DNA from: Rhodothermales bacterium
GTDB taxonomy: Bacteria > Bacteroidota > Rhodothermia > Rhodothermales > Bin80
NCBI GenBank assembly: GCA_958296045.1
Contig: CATQHT010000003.1
Span: 2,602,814-2,666,813, forward strand
Direction of reading: 5' to 3'
DNA: 64,000 bases
Position numbers and translations under genes: made by a program. This document shows positions 17,201 to 27,032 of this stretch, in pieces (the stretch's first letter is position 1; the number at the start of each line of letters is the position of its first letter). Under the pieces are notes generated by a model, which worked only from the letters and a program-made list of their open reading frames with translations, was not told the DNA's origin and made no database searches.

Positions 17201-20200
17201 ATGGCTGATTTGTTTCGTGCGTATCGCAAGGACCTCCAGGGCAAGCTTGCTACGGGCCAAGCCGGGGAGCACACATATCGGCCTGCCCTTCAGCAGCAGC
17301 TGCAGGCATTGGGTGGTAAGAGCAGAATGGTGCTCAATGAGGCAAAGCAGGTACAACACAACGCGCCAGACTTCACTATTCAGCGCGATGGCGTACCCAT
17401 CGGCTATGTTGAGTGCAAGGATATCGGAACGGACCTCGATGTGGTGGAGCGCTCCAACCAGCTGAAGCGCTACCGAGCGGCATTCAACAATCTGTTGCTT
17501 ACGGACTATCTGGAATTCCGGTGGTACGTGGGGGGTGAGCGGAGATCATCAGTCCGGATAGGTGCGGTGTCGAGGACGGGAAGGATCACGGCAGCCACAA
17601 GTGAAATTGATCCACGGAGTTTCTTCCGTCGATTCTTTGAACTATCAACGCCGGAGATACGTACGGCTGCCCAACTGGCCAAACATATGGCGGGGAAAGC
17701 GCAGCTGTTTCGCGATGTGATGGCCAGCATCTTGATCGAGGAGCAAGGGGAGGGCAGGTTCAGGGCGATGTACGAGAAGCTCAAGGCGGAGCTGATACCG
17801 GATCTTACCGAAAGTGCGTTCGCCGACATCTACGCCCAGTCGGCCGCCTATGGCCTGTTTGCTGCTCGCTGTCTAACGTTCGTAAATGGGGAGTCCACGT
17901 TCTCAAAGGACGATGCGCTCGGAGTTCCTACCACGCGGCTGCTCAATCATTTTTTTGATTATATCGCGGGCAATTGGGCAGACCCTCGACTGACATGGAT
18001 TGTGGACGAGCTGGCAGCATTGCTCGCAGGACGCTGGTTTGGCGCTATACTGGCTGAGTTTCGTGGCAACGGCAAGGACGAAGATCCCGTCGTGCACTTT
18101 TACGAGAAATTTCTGAGACAGTATGACGAGACATTGCAGCTCCAGCGCGGCGTATTCTATACTCCGACGCCGGTAGTCAAGTATATAGTGGCTAGTGTTG
18201 ATGTGCTACTTAAGGGGCACTTCGATTTGTCCGACGGATTGGCAGACAAGCAGATGGTTTCTCATACGGTGGAGGCCAACGGGAAGCGTCAAGAGCAGCG
18301 TGTACACCGGGTGCTGATACTCGATCCTGCTACGGGTACGGGTACATTCTTGCGACACGTGATTGCCCATATACGTGACCATGTAGTGGCACGAGGTATG
18401 GCAGGCATCTGGCCAAGCTATGTGCATGAGCACCTCTTTTCCAAGTTGTACGGCTTCGAGCTATTGGTGGCTCCACGGGCTATATGTCATCTGAGGCTGG
18501 CCCTGGAGTTACAGAGCGGAAGCCACGGAGTTAAGCTCGATGCCAGCCAACGTTTTCAGGTATATCTGACAAATGCACTCGCGGAACCATCCAAAACCGG
18601 CTCAATGCTTTTCGATCCCGACCCCGTTGTGGCTGAGGCGAAAGGAGCCGATGGTGTAAAGCGTGATACGCCCTTGATGGTGATTATGGGCAACCCGCCG
18701 TATGCCAGGAACTCGTTGAACAAGGGGCGATGGATCAGTGATTTACTTAAGGGCAAAGAAGGAGGCGAGGTGAATCACGAGTCCAGCTACTACTCAGCAG
18801 ATGGATCACCGATCCGGGAGCGGCAATCCGGCTCGTTACAGGATGACTACGTGAAATTCATTCGTCTTGCGCAGCACAAGATCGATCAGACCGGGGAAGG
18901 GATCTTGGCATTCGTGACCAACCATGCGTATCTGACCAATATCACGTTCCGAGGCATGAGGGAATCGCTGCTGTACTCGTTCAGTGAGATCTACGTGCTG
19001 GACCTGCACGGCAATGCCCAACAGGCTGCCAACGTTCCCCGAGGCGTGAAAGATAACAACGTGTTCGACATCCAACAAGGGACCTGTATCGGGTTATTTG
19101 TGAAACGGAAAGGCGGTAATGCGGGCCTTGCTAGAGTGTTTCATGCTGATCTGTGGGGAGAACGTGACCTTAAGTATCGATGGCTGTCCACAAATGATTC
19201 CAGTAGTACGGAGTGGTCTGAGGTCCATCCCCGCAGGCCCTGGTATTTTCTTGTGCCCCCTTCAGGTACGGGCACATTCGCCGAGGAGTACAATCGTTGG
19301 AGTAGCCTAAGTTCAGACATTATGCAGCAGTGGACATCGGCGATGCAGACATGCAGGAATCATATAACGATCCACGACTCCCGGCAAGCTCTGATGGCGT
19401 TCCTTCGAGAATTTGTGAGCATGGCGCCCGAAGAGGCACGAATCACATTCAATACGGGAAAGGACAGCCGCGACTGGCAGGTGCGACGCGCCCAGAACGC
19501 CGTCAAAGAAACGGGCATGTCATCGCGATTGGTACAGCCCGTTCTTTATCGTCCATATGACGTGCGATACACTTATTACACCCATAGCTCACGCAGTTTT
19601 ATATGCCAGCCGGTCTTCAAGGTGATGCAGCATATGATTCACGGGCCCAACATCGCTTTGGTGACGGTGCGTCAGGTAGCGGAGAACAGGTTTAGCCATG
19701 TGATTCTGGCCGATAAGATCGTGCCGGGACGCTTGACTACCAGCAACAAGGGAGCGGCCTACATCTTTCCGTTATATCTGTACAACGGGGCTATGGGGAG
19801 GCTGACGAACATCAGTAGTAGATTCGTCCGGCATGCCGCCTGTAGACTGTCCCTCTTATGGATACCTGACGGGCGTGGCGATGGCGACCACACGTTCGGG
19901 CCCGAGGACCTGCTATTTTACATCTACGCTTGTCTTCACAGTCCCCAATATCGAAGCCGATACCTGTGGGAATTGAAGGTGGACTTTCCGCGTATCCCGG
20001 TGACGGATCAGCCGAAACTGTTCTGGCGCCTGGTAGCGCTGGGTGACCGGCTGGGCCAACTACACCTCATGCGCGAATACGGCAGCGATCAGCCAGGATT
20101 CCCTGTGCCGGGTACCAATATTGTTGAGAGCGTGTCCAACAGGTACCGAGACAACAAGGTGTTGATCAATAGGCGCCAGTATTTCGGCAGCGTGAAGGAA

Positions 20201-20392
20201 GACGTGTGGACCTTTATGCAGTGCGGATACAGACCAATGCAAAAGTGGCTCAAAGAGCGCCAAGGCAAGACATTAACCGTCGACGACGTTTTCCACTTCA
20301 GTTGTATGCACGCATCGATTGCTGAAACTATGCAGCTTATGAAGCAGATAGACGCGGCCATTGCCGAGCACGGGGGCTGGCCCCTGGAATGA
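17201..20392 (+). CDS. Type ISP/IIG-like restriction-modification protein without a helicase domain
   Basis: A 1,063-residue protein. The N-terminus carries a PD-(D/E)xK nuclease pattern: PDF at residues 57-59, then YVECKD at 69-74. A helical linker follows, with FYTPTPVVKYIV near residue 319. The N6-adenine methylase motif I is DPATGTGTFLR (375-385) and motif IV is GNPPYA (497-502). The C-terminal 400 residues resemble the ISP target-recognition part (RPYDVRYTYY). Type ISP enzymes such as LlaBIII also have a superfamily-2 helicase between nuclease and methylase; I see none here, so the protein is closer to a single-chain type IIG enzyme. The start ATG lies in a short leader after the divergent ATPase gene. 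It appears complete, with no frameshift. Confidence 0.85.
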   Translation: MADLFRAYRKDLQGKLATGQAGEHTYRPALQQQLQALGGKSRMVLNEAKQVQHNAPDFTIQRDGVPIGYVECKDIGTDLDVVERSNQLKRYRAAFNNLLLTDYLEFRWYVGGERRSSVRIGAVSRTGRITAATSEIDPRSFFRRFFELSTPEIRTAAQLAKHMAGKAQLFRDVMASILIEEQGEGRFRAMYEKLKAELIPDLTESAFADIYAQSAAYGLFAARCLTFVNGESTFSKDDALGVPTTRLLNHFFDYIAGNWADPRLTWIVDELAALLAGRWFGAILAEFRGNGKDEDPVVHFYEKFLRQYDETLQLQRGVFYTPTPVVKYIVASVDVLLKGHFDLSDGLADKQMVSHTVEANGKRQEQRVHRVLILDPATGTGTFLRHVIAHIRDHVVARGMAGIWPSYVHEHLFSKLYGFELLVAPRAICHLRLALELQSGSHGVKLDASQRFQVYLTNALAEPSKTGSMLFDPDPVVAEAKGADGVKRDTPLMVIMGNPPYARNSLNKGRWISDLLKGKEGGEVNHESSYYSADGSPIRERQSGSLQDDYVKFIRLAQHKIDQTGEGILAFVTNHAYLTNITFRGMRESLLYSFSEIYVLDLHGNAQQAANVPRGVKDNNVFDIQQGTCIGLFVKRKGGNAGLARVFHADLWGERDLKYRWLSTNDSSSTEWSEVHPRRPWYFLVPPSGTGTFAEEYNRWSSLSSDIMQQWTSAMQTCRNHITIHDSRQALMAFLREFVSMAPEEARITFNTGKDSRDWQVRRAQNAVKETGMSSRLVQPVLYRPYDVRYTYYTHSSRSFICQPVFKVMQHMIHGPNIALVTVRQVAENRFSHVILADKIVPGRLTTSNKGAAYIFPLYLYNGAMGRLTNISSRFVRHAACRLSLLWIPDGRGDGDHTFGPEDLLFYIYACLHSPQYRSRYLWELKVDFPRIPVTDQPKLFWRLVALGDRLGQLHLMREYGSDQPGFPVPGTNIVESVSNRYRDNKVLINRRQYFGSVKEDVWTFMQCGYRPMQKWLKERQGKTLTVDDVFHFSCMHASIAETMQLMKQIDAAIAEHGGWPLE

Positions 20393-20684
20393 TGGAACGA
20401 TGCTACGTCTGCGCAGCGGGGGAGGTTGCTCCTGCCATACGAGGCGCCTTGCGAGATGCCTTGATTACCACCGCAGTCACAGGCTATGGATGGGCTTGCG
20501 GCCTTGGCAGAAAGCCCTCTGCACGGACACAATGCGCTAACGGAGGCGTGGATCTCGCTGGCCCAAGTAGATAAGGAGGCAGACTAGCACAGCGTACCAG
20601 AGTGAAGCTGCGGTACGTCGATGCGCCGGAATCCCGTGGGGTATGCACCGATTCAACCGGTGCGCGTTAACTAGGTAGGCCCCA

Positions 20685-20984
20685 TTACGGGCACTGGCCG
20701 GTAGCGGCCCACGTATAGTCGGTAACAAAGATGCCCAACGGGTTGTTAAGCAAGATCTCGGCATCCTCGGGCGCGATGATACGCACCTTGAAGTGTCCTT
20801 CGAAGCTCTTAGCAGCGCTGCCCGGGGCCAAGCCGCCCGTTTCCTGCCACGCGACCCGATACACGCCGGCTTCGCCGGGCACCTTGAGGACGCTGGAGAT
20901 TTCTTCCACGTAGCGGGTCTGTTGGCGCCTGATCATGCGCCCTAAGACCTCTGCGGCGAAGACTCCGAGGCGCAGCACATGCAA
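20685..20984 (-). pseudogene. 3' fragment of a second virB8/trbF gene
   Basis: The minus strand encodes a close match to residues about 149-236 of the intact VirB8/TrbF: TRYVEEISSVLKVPGEAGVY, then GHFKVRIIAPEDAEILLNNP, then GIFVTDYTWAATGQCP and stop. Roughly 80-85% of residues agree. It has lost its N-terminal half and membrane anchor, so it cannot work alone. Its other half lies at 15148-15405. Confidence 0.85.
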
Positions 20985-20998
20985 ACAGGTCTGAGTTT

Positions 20999-23530
20999 TT
21001 ACCTAACGCGAACGAAGCTACCAGGGTGTATCAGAGCGCCTGTCGGCCCATTCAGCTGCAACCGATACAAGTACGTGCCTGAGGGGATGTCAGTGATCCT
21101 TAGGTCTATGCTTCGCTTCCATCCCGCAGGCATTTCTCGTGCTGGCAAGACGAGTACGCGCCGCCCCAGCATATCCAGCACCTCGACGCTCACGCTGGCG
21201 TGCCATGGAAGGTCGAACACGATCTGCGTATCCTGCTGAAACGGGTTCGGAGAGTTACCTCGCAACGTGAAAGTCGTGGGCAACTCCCGTCGTTCAGCAT
21301 CTAACCCAGACAACACCTCGATAGTAAACTGTAAGGTGTCTTTCTCCGCATTCGCATCCATTACCGTATAGGTATACGTTGCCTGCGGCGTTGTTATGTT
21401 TGGCGTTCCGCTCATCGTGCGCGTGTTAGCGTCGAAAGTAAGCCCGGAAGGAGGATCAGGGCTCAAAACGTAGCTGTAGGGCGGGGCGCCGCCGTGCGCC
21501 TCGGGAAACACCAGGGGTGTGATCGCTTCGTTTCCCGTGTACGTCTGCGCTGGTATCCTGCCAGGCAACGTCGGCAACGTCCACCACAGTCGGACGGTTT
21601 TGTCGTCCGATGCCGAGGCCAGGTGCGTGCCGTCGGGCGAAAACGCTACGGATCGGACCCTGGACGTGTGGCCCTGAAACACGCGGATCTCATCGCCCGT
21701 AGCCACCTCCCACAGTCGGACGGTTTCGTCGCTCGATGCCGAGGCCAGGTGCGTGCCGTCGGGCGAAAACGCTACGGATCGGACACTGGATGTGTGGCCC
21801 TGAAACACGCGGATCTCATCGCCCGTAGCCACCTCCCACAGTCGGACGGTTTCGTCGCTCGATGCCGAGGCCAGGTGCGTCCCGTCGGGCGAAAACGCTA
21901 CGGATAGGACACTGGATGTGTGGCCCTGAAACACGCGGATCTCATCGCCCGTAGCCACCTCCCACAGTCGGACGGTTTCGTCGCTCGATGCCGAGGCCAG
22001 GTGCGTCCCGTCGGGCGAAAACGCTACGGATAGGACACTGGATGTGTGGCCCTGAAACACGCGGATCTCATCGCCCGTAGCCACCTCCCACAGTCGGACG
22101 GTTCTGTCGTCCGATGCCGAGGCCAGGTGCGTGCCGTCGGGCGAAAACGCTACGGATCGGACCCAGTCCGTGTGGCCCTGAAACACGCGGATCTCATCGC
22201 CCGTAGCCACCTCCCACAGTCGGACGGTTTCGTCGCTCGATGCCGAGGCCAGGTGCGTCCCGTCGGGCGAAAACGCTACGGATCGGACCCAGTACGTGTG
22301 GCCCTGAAACGCGCGGATCTCATCGCCCGTAGCCACCTCCCACAGTCGGACGGTTCTGTCGTCCGATGCCGAGGCAAGGTGCGCCCCGTCGGGCGAAAAC
22401 GCTACGGAAAAGACCCAGTCCGAGTGGCCGTGGCCCACCGGTGTTACGTCAAACCAGCGCACCTGATCGCCCGTAGCCACCTCCCACAGTCGGACGGTTC
22501 TGTCGTCCGATGCCGAGGCAAGGTGCGCCCCGTCGGGCGAAAACGCTACGGATCGGACCCTGGACGTGTGGCCCTGAAACACGCGGATCTCATCGCCCGT
22601 AGCCACCTCCCACAGCCGGACGGTTCCGTCCCACGATGCCGAGGCCAGGTGCGTCCCGTCGGGCGAAAACGCTACGGATTCGACAATTGACGTGTGGCCC
22701 TGAAACACGCGGATCTCATCGCCCGTAGCCACCTCCCACAGCCGGACGGTTCCGTCCCACGATGCCGAGGCCAAGTGCGTCCCGTCGGGCGAAAACGCTA
22801 CGGAAAATACCCAGAACGTGTGGCCCTGAAACACGCGGATCTCATCGCCCGTAGCCACCTCCCACAGTCGGACGGTTTTGTCGTCCGATGCCGAGGCCAG
22901 GTGCGTGCCGTCGGGCGAAAACGCTACGGATTGGACCCAGTCCGTGTGGCCCTGAAACACGCGGATCTCATCGCCCGTAGCCACCTCCCACAGTCGGACG
23001 GTTTTGTCGTCCGATGCCGAGGCCAGGTGCGTGCCGTCGGGCGAAAACGCTACGGATCGGACACTGGACGTGTGGCCCTGAAACACGCGGATCTCATCGC
23101 CCGTAGCCACCTCCCACAGTCGGACGGTGCTGTCGCTCGATGCCGAGGCCAGGTGCGCGCCGTCGGGCGAAAACGCTACGGATAGGACCCTGGACGTGTG
23201 GCCCTCGAAGCGGCGCACCGTATCGCCCGTTGCTACGTCCCACAGCTGGATAGAACCATCAGACCCAGTAGGACAGCTGAATCCCAATCCCGAGGCCAGG
23301 CGTGTACCGTCGGGCGAAAACGCTACGGAAAATGACGATGCCCTACACGCCACCGGCGTGGTCCAAATGGGTTGGGCGGCGGATGGGGCCACTTCCGCCA
23401 GCGCCATTACCGCAATTACGCGCAATATATGACGATAGCGTATTGGGAGTCCCCTAGATGGGCGGGATGACGGTCGAGTACGCCCGACAGACCGGAGCAC
23501 AGAGCGCGGTGCAGAAGCATGTACCTTCAT
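20999..23530 (-). CDS. Secreted protein with 14 WD40 repeats, an Ig-like domain and a T9SS sorting domain
   Basis: 843 residues. The N-terminus ends in an export signal (HILRVIAVMALAEVAPSAAQ); the start may lie downstream of 23530. Fourteen WD40 repeats follow, about 42 residues each, enough for two seven-bladed propellers. Repeats 2-14 share SVAFSPDG(T/A)HLASAS and TVRLWEVATGDEIRVFQGHT almost letter for letter; the differences sit mainly at the residues before SVAF, after ASAS and at the loop after GHT. A putative Ig-like domain (GGAPPYSYVLSPDPPSGLTF) comes next. The protein ends in a type A T9SS domain (NSPNPFQQDTQIVFDLP, GRRVLVLP, PSGTYLYRLQL). It is likely exported and surface-attached. 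Its partner is unknown. The stop lies 14 bases from the trbF fragment. Confidence 0.9.
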   Translation of the reverse strand: MKVHASAPRSVLRSVGRTRPSSRPSRGLPIRYRHILRVIAVMALAEVAPSAAQPIWTTPVACRASSFSVAFSPDGTRLASGLGFSCPTGSDGSIQLWDVATGDTVRRFEGHTSRVLSVAFSPDGAHLASASSDSTVRLWEVATGDEIRVFQGHTSSVRSVAFSPDGTHLASASDDKTVRLWEVATGDEIRVFQGHTDWVQSVAFSPDGTHLASASDDKTVRLWEVATGDEIRVFQGHTFWVFSVAFSPDGTHLASASWDGTVRLWEVATGDEIRVFQGHTSIVESVAFSPDGTHLASASWDGTVRLWEVATGDEIRVFQGHTSRVRSVAFSPDGAHLASASDDRTVRLWEVATGDQVRWFDVTPVGHGHSDWVFSVAFSPDGAHLASASDDRTVRLWEVATGDEIRAFQGHTYWVRSVAFSPDGTHLASASSDETVRLWEVATGDEIRVFQGHTDWVRSVAFSPDGTHLASASDDRTVRLWEVATGDEIRVFQGHTSSVLSVAFSPDGTHLASASSDETVRLWEVATGDEIRVFQGHTSSVLSVAFSPDGTHLASASSDETVRLWEVATGDEIRVFQGHTSSVRSVAFSPDGTHLASASSDETVRLWEVATGDEIRVFQGHTSRVRSVAFSPDGTHLASASDDKTVRLWWTLPTLPGRIPAQTYTGNEAITPLVFPEAHGGAPPYSYVLSPDPPSGLTFDANTRTMSGTPNITTPQATYTYTVMDANAEKDTLQFTIEVLSGLDAERRELPTTFTLRGNSPNPFQQDTQIVFDLPWHASVSVEVLDMLGRRVLVLPAREMPAGWKRSIDLRITDIPSGTYLYRLQLNGPTGALIHPGSFVRVR
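21585..23190 (-). repeat. 126-bp tandem repeats encoding the WD40 blades
   Basis: Thirteen successive units of 126 bases, with one longer unit near 22440 (an insertion encoding VTPVGHGHSD), are close to identical in DNA. Differences cluster at a few codons per unit. This points to recent duplication or gene conversion. Confidence 0.9.
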
Positions 23531-23776
23531 TGGTCGAACTCAAGGGTTCTGATGTTTCAATGGATTTAGCAAGAAGCGTCTGGCCTAGGATCCAAGGGAT
23601 AAGCTATCCGAGCCATGTCGCCACAGTTAGCGAGTAAGCGTCCCGTAGACGGCCAGCAATTCTGAATTTGGGGTCTTCGGTGGAGAAACGAGTCGTGGTG
23701 TGTTCCCCTAGGGACTGGGTTGTGGAGGCAGTTAGGGCACCGGCCGAAAGAGAGCGGCAGCCCGACCCGCCGGGGC

Positions 23777-24394
23777 CTACCGTTCGCCGCCCGCGAGGTA
23801 GACGCCAATCACGAGGCTGAGCGAGCGGTTCCTGCCCTCTTCGTCATCCACCACATCCCGCAGGCCCTCCGTGAACATCAGATTGGCGAACATTCCCTTC
23901 CAGCGGGCCGTGCCAATGCCGACCGTCAGGCCGATGTCGATGGCCGGGTTCACGTCGACGTCGGAGCAGTCCACCGCATAGCTGACCCCCGCAGCCGTGC
24001 CGCCGATCTGGCAGGAGACCGGAATGCCCACGCTCGTGCCGAGCAGGCCGTGGACCGGGCCGTTGCCGATGCGCCCCAGTGCGCTGAACTCGGCGTAGCT
24101 GAGGGCGCTATAAGCCTCGAATGTTCCCAGATCGCTGTGCTCGGAGGACTCGACGCCCTTCTGGATGTAGCCAATCCGGGCCTGAAGTCCGATCAGGTTG
24201 GTGAGCGTAAGGTCAACGCCGACCGTCGCGGCGAGCCCGAAGCGATAGCTGATGTCGCCTTCGACATCGCCGCTCATGGTGGCCGCTGAACCGCCGAGCG
24301 CACCGAAGACACCAAGGGACTGCCCCGCAACTGGAACCGCCAACGCGAGGGTGGCCGCGAGGGCCAGGATGAGTAGTTTCGCGGTGTGGTGTCG
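23777..24394 (-). CDS. Outer-membrane beta-barrel protein, start region damaged
   Basis: About 200 residues. The signal-like segment KLLILALAATLALAVPVAGQ is followed by a barrel pattern with alternating residues and short turns (YRFGLAATVGVDLTLTNLIG; LQARIGYIQKGVES; PAIDIGLTVGIGTARW) and ends SLVIGVYLAGGER. Small outer-membrane barrels of this type are common in Bacteroidota. No start codon lies in frame before the signal peptide. An ATG at 24404 is in the neighbouring frame (MAVLDTTPR...), so a one-base change has probably broken the start. The gene may be inactive or phase-variable. Two cysteines (VSCQIGG, VDCSDVD) may pair. Confidence 0.6.
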   Translation of the reverse strand, partial: RHHTAKLLILALAATLALAVPVAGQSLGVFGALGGSAATMSGDVEGDISYRFGLAATVGVDLTLTNLIGLQARIGYIQKGVESSEHSDLGTFEAYSALSYAEFSALGRIGNGPVHGLLGTSVGIPVSCQIGGTAAGVSYAVDCSDVDVNPAIDIGLTVGIGTARWKGMFANLMFTEGLRDVVDDEEGRNRSLSLVIGVYLAGGER

Positions 24395-24586
24395 AGGACC
24401 GCCATTGGGGAATGCCGCGGGGTGAACATCGCCTCGGCCCCTACGCCAGAAGAACTCCGGTCGCCGCCCTCCGCGTCGGGCAACTCCGGCATGTCTAAGT
24501 TCAGCGGGGAGCTTCCTCTCCGCGACCGGTCCTGCCCCGTGGCAGCACCTCGCGCCCGGAGGGCGGAAGTTATTCGGTATTTTTAA

Positions 24587-24596
24587 GGGGGGGGGG
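24587..24596. repeat. Run of ten G
   Basis: A ten-base G tract lies about 190 bases upstream of the outer-membrane barrel gene on its minus strand (C tract there). Such tracts slip easily. It may also be a sequencing weak point. Confidence 0.6.
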
Positions 24597-24854
24597 CGAG
24601 GGGGTAAAACTGTTACGTATCAGCATAAGGCTTCAGCTGTGAACGGTCTGCGATAGCGGTAAAGTACGAACTAGTTTGCCAATAAGCAAGGCGTCGTGGG
24701 CACGTACCAGCGATTCTAAATTTAGATGCATGTAGGGTTTACGGGAATGCCTGTTCAGCAGATGATATGTGTATAATGGGTGTATGGACTGGCAATACCG
24801 GTCCTGCGATGCCCTGCCATAGGGTGCTTTTGTCTTTCACTCTGAGGTGCACCC

Positions 24855-26130
24855 ATGAAACCAAGCAAGCTGCTGCGCGATGTGCTGAAACGCATCCGAT
24901 CGGCCGCCGGTACATTTGAGGATAACCGTCAGGGGCCCAATCTGCGCTACACGCTCGCCGATGCCGTGTTGAGCGCATTTGCCTGCTTCTTTCTGCAATC
25001 GCCCTCCTTTCTTGCTTTTCAGCGGAGGATGCAGGACGACGTGGGCCGTTCCAACTGCCAGACGCTGTTTGGTATGCAAGGCATTCCCTCTGACGGGCAG
25101 ATCCGCAACCTGCTGGACCGCCTAGTGCCAGATTCATTTCAGCTCCTGTTTCGGCACCTGCTGGATACGCTTCGTTCCAAGGGAGACTTTTCGCCGTTTG
25201 TACGTCTGAGGGATCGCATCCTCGTGGCGCTTGATGGCCTCGAGTTTCATTCCTCTCGGACAATCCATTGTCAGCAATGCTCCTCGCGTCACACGGGCAA
25301 AGACAAGCGTCCTTCGTTCTTCCATACCATGGTGGCGGCGGTTGTGGTGGCTCCAGGGCACAACCGGGTGGTACCGTTGATGCCAGAGTTTGTCCGCACA
25401 CAGGATGATCCTGGCGACCAGCACTCGGTGCGGCGTCGCAAGCAGGATTGCGAGATCAATGCCGCTAAGCGGTGGTTAACGAAGTGGGGAGCTCGCATGG
25501 CTCGCTATCGTCCGGTATATCTGGGAGATGCCCTATATGCTACACACCCCTTCTGCCAACAGGTGCTCCATGCGGGCGCCGATTTCCTGTTTGGTGGTCA
25601 AACCCAAGTCGCATCGCACGCTATTCAAGTTTTTACACGAGCGCTATATCCAGAGCACCGGTTGGATTCGGGTGCAGAACAAGAAGACACGTCGCTACGA
25701 AGAGCACTGCTATCGCTGGATGACCGATCTGCCGATTCGGAACACGGACGATGCCGTACACGGCACATGGGTGGAAAAGACCGTGCGGGTACGCCAAAAG
25801 CAGGGCACCTACAAGTAGACCTTCTACACGACGCTTTTCACCAGCCTGACGGTAACGAAGCACAATGTACAGGAGGTTGCTCTTTGTGGGCGGGCGCGCT
25901 GGAAAATCGAGAACGAGTGCTTCAACCTCCTCGCACGACACGGACAGAACTTCAAACACAACTTCGGGCATGGCAAAAATGGGCTGGCAAACCTGTTAGC
26001 CACCCTCAACCTGTTGGCATTTGCCCTGCATACGATGCTCGACCAAGTAAAAGGGTTGTGGAAGCAATGCCGAGCATCCTACCAGGTGCGCCGCGATTTC
26101 TTTAACCCACACTATTCACTAGTTGGAATT
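24855..26130 (+). pseudogene. DDE transposase gene broken by a frameshift and a stop
   Basis: From ATG 24855 the first 245 residues are a normal N-terminus and core (LADAVLSAFACFFLQSPSFL; ILVALDGLEFHSS, first catalytic Asp). At about 25592 one extra base moves the reading to another frame, where the sequence goes on (KPKSHRTLFKFLHERYIQ). A TAG at 25816 then interrupts it. Beyond the stop come GRARWKIENECFNLLARHGQ and NFKHNFGHGKNGLANLLATL, the conserved Glu-containing end. The long uninterrupted frame to 26105 is therefore misleading after residue 245. I cannot name the IS family with confidence; the WKIENE...HNFGHG ending recalls an unclassified IS4-like group. The end may have been cut by the IS1380-type element next to it. 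Confidence 0.75.
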
Positions 26131-26816
26131 CGTGGGCGGCCGTTGAGGGGTAAATGCCTTGGAGGCAGGGGTATGACCCGTTGATGGGGCCTAGTCGTGG
26201 AGCGAGAGAGCGATTTCGCGGGTTTGCGGCGCGCTCAGAGTGTCTTTTTGCCGCTCAGCGGGGCGAATTAATGTCGTGCGGGCGTAGCTTGGCGCTGGGC
26301 TCTGGTTGGTCGCCCTTGGGGAGGTGCGTTAACGTGGTCAGGAAGCCGGGTGGTGGCCTCTTAGCACCGTTTAGGCAGACTCGGCCAGCACAGGGTCTGC
26401 CAGCGCAGCTTCCATGTGTTTTCCCAGAAGGTCTCCCACAGCTTCTTTGCGGACTCGGCGAGATAGAAGTGCAGCCGCCGTGCATGTCTGGTCAGGCGTC
26501 CCCCTACCTTGAGCACGTTCTCCCTGAATCTGCGCACATGCATGAGCGGCGCGTGTACGGGCTCAGGCTTCATCTGCTTGTCGTGCTTCTCGGTGTTTGC
26601 TTCGGCGGTGCCGTTGCTACTTGGCTCTGCTGGCGGACCAACGTCTGTTGGTGGGGGTTCTGTGGCGGTCGGTAGTCCCAGGGGCCAGTTTCTGGGAGCC
26701 AAGTAGTCGGGGTCGATCATTTGGCAGCGCCCGATATGGATCAGTTGATAGGCCATCACATTCAGTAGCAAGCGTACCGCATTCTGAGGGCGCACCGTCT
26801 TGGTAGCCTTCTCGTC

Positions 26817-27032
26817 TTGGGTCTTGTTGTCGCTCTCGTCTTGGGTCTTGCTATCGCTCTCGTCTTGGGTCTTGCTATCGCTCTCATCTTGGGTCTTGCT
26901 ATCGCTCTCATCTTGGGTCTTGCTATCGCTCTCATCTTGGGTCTTGCTATCGCTCTCATCTTGGGTCTTGCTATCGCTCTCATCTTGGGTCTTGCTATCG
27001 CTCTCATCTTGGGTCTTACTATCGCTCTCGTC
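26817..27032 (-). repeat. Nine 24-bp tandem repeats inside the IS1380 transposase gene
   Basis: Nine in-frame units of 24 bases encode DESDSKTQ (eight times) and DESDNKTQ (once, the last). The DNA units differ only by silent C/T changes and the one S/N change. The + strand of this block also forms an open hydrophobic frame (SSWVLLSL repeats), which is an antisense by-product. Confidence 0.95.

Noticed and set aside
21494..23185. Long + strand frames across the WD40 gene (repeated HADLIARSHLPQSDG)
   Set aside because: They are shadows produced by the 126-bp period, with no start region or domain.
25592..26105. C-terminal half of the continuous frame of the transposase at 24855
   Set aside because: After residue 245 the conserved transposase sequence is in another frame, so this part of the frame is not the real protein.
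26817..27032. Short regular repeats as a possible CRISPR array
   Set aside because: The 24-bp units are contiguous without spacers and are in frame in a transposase.
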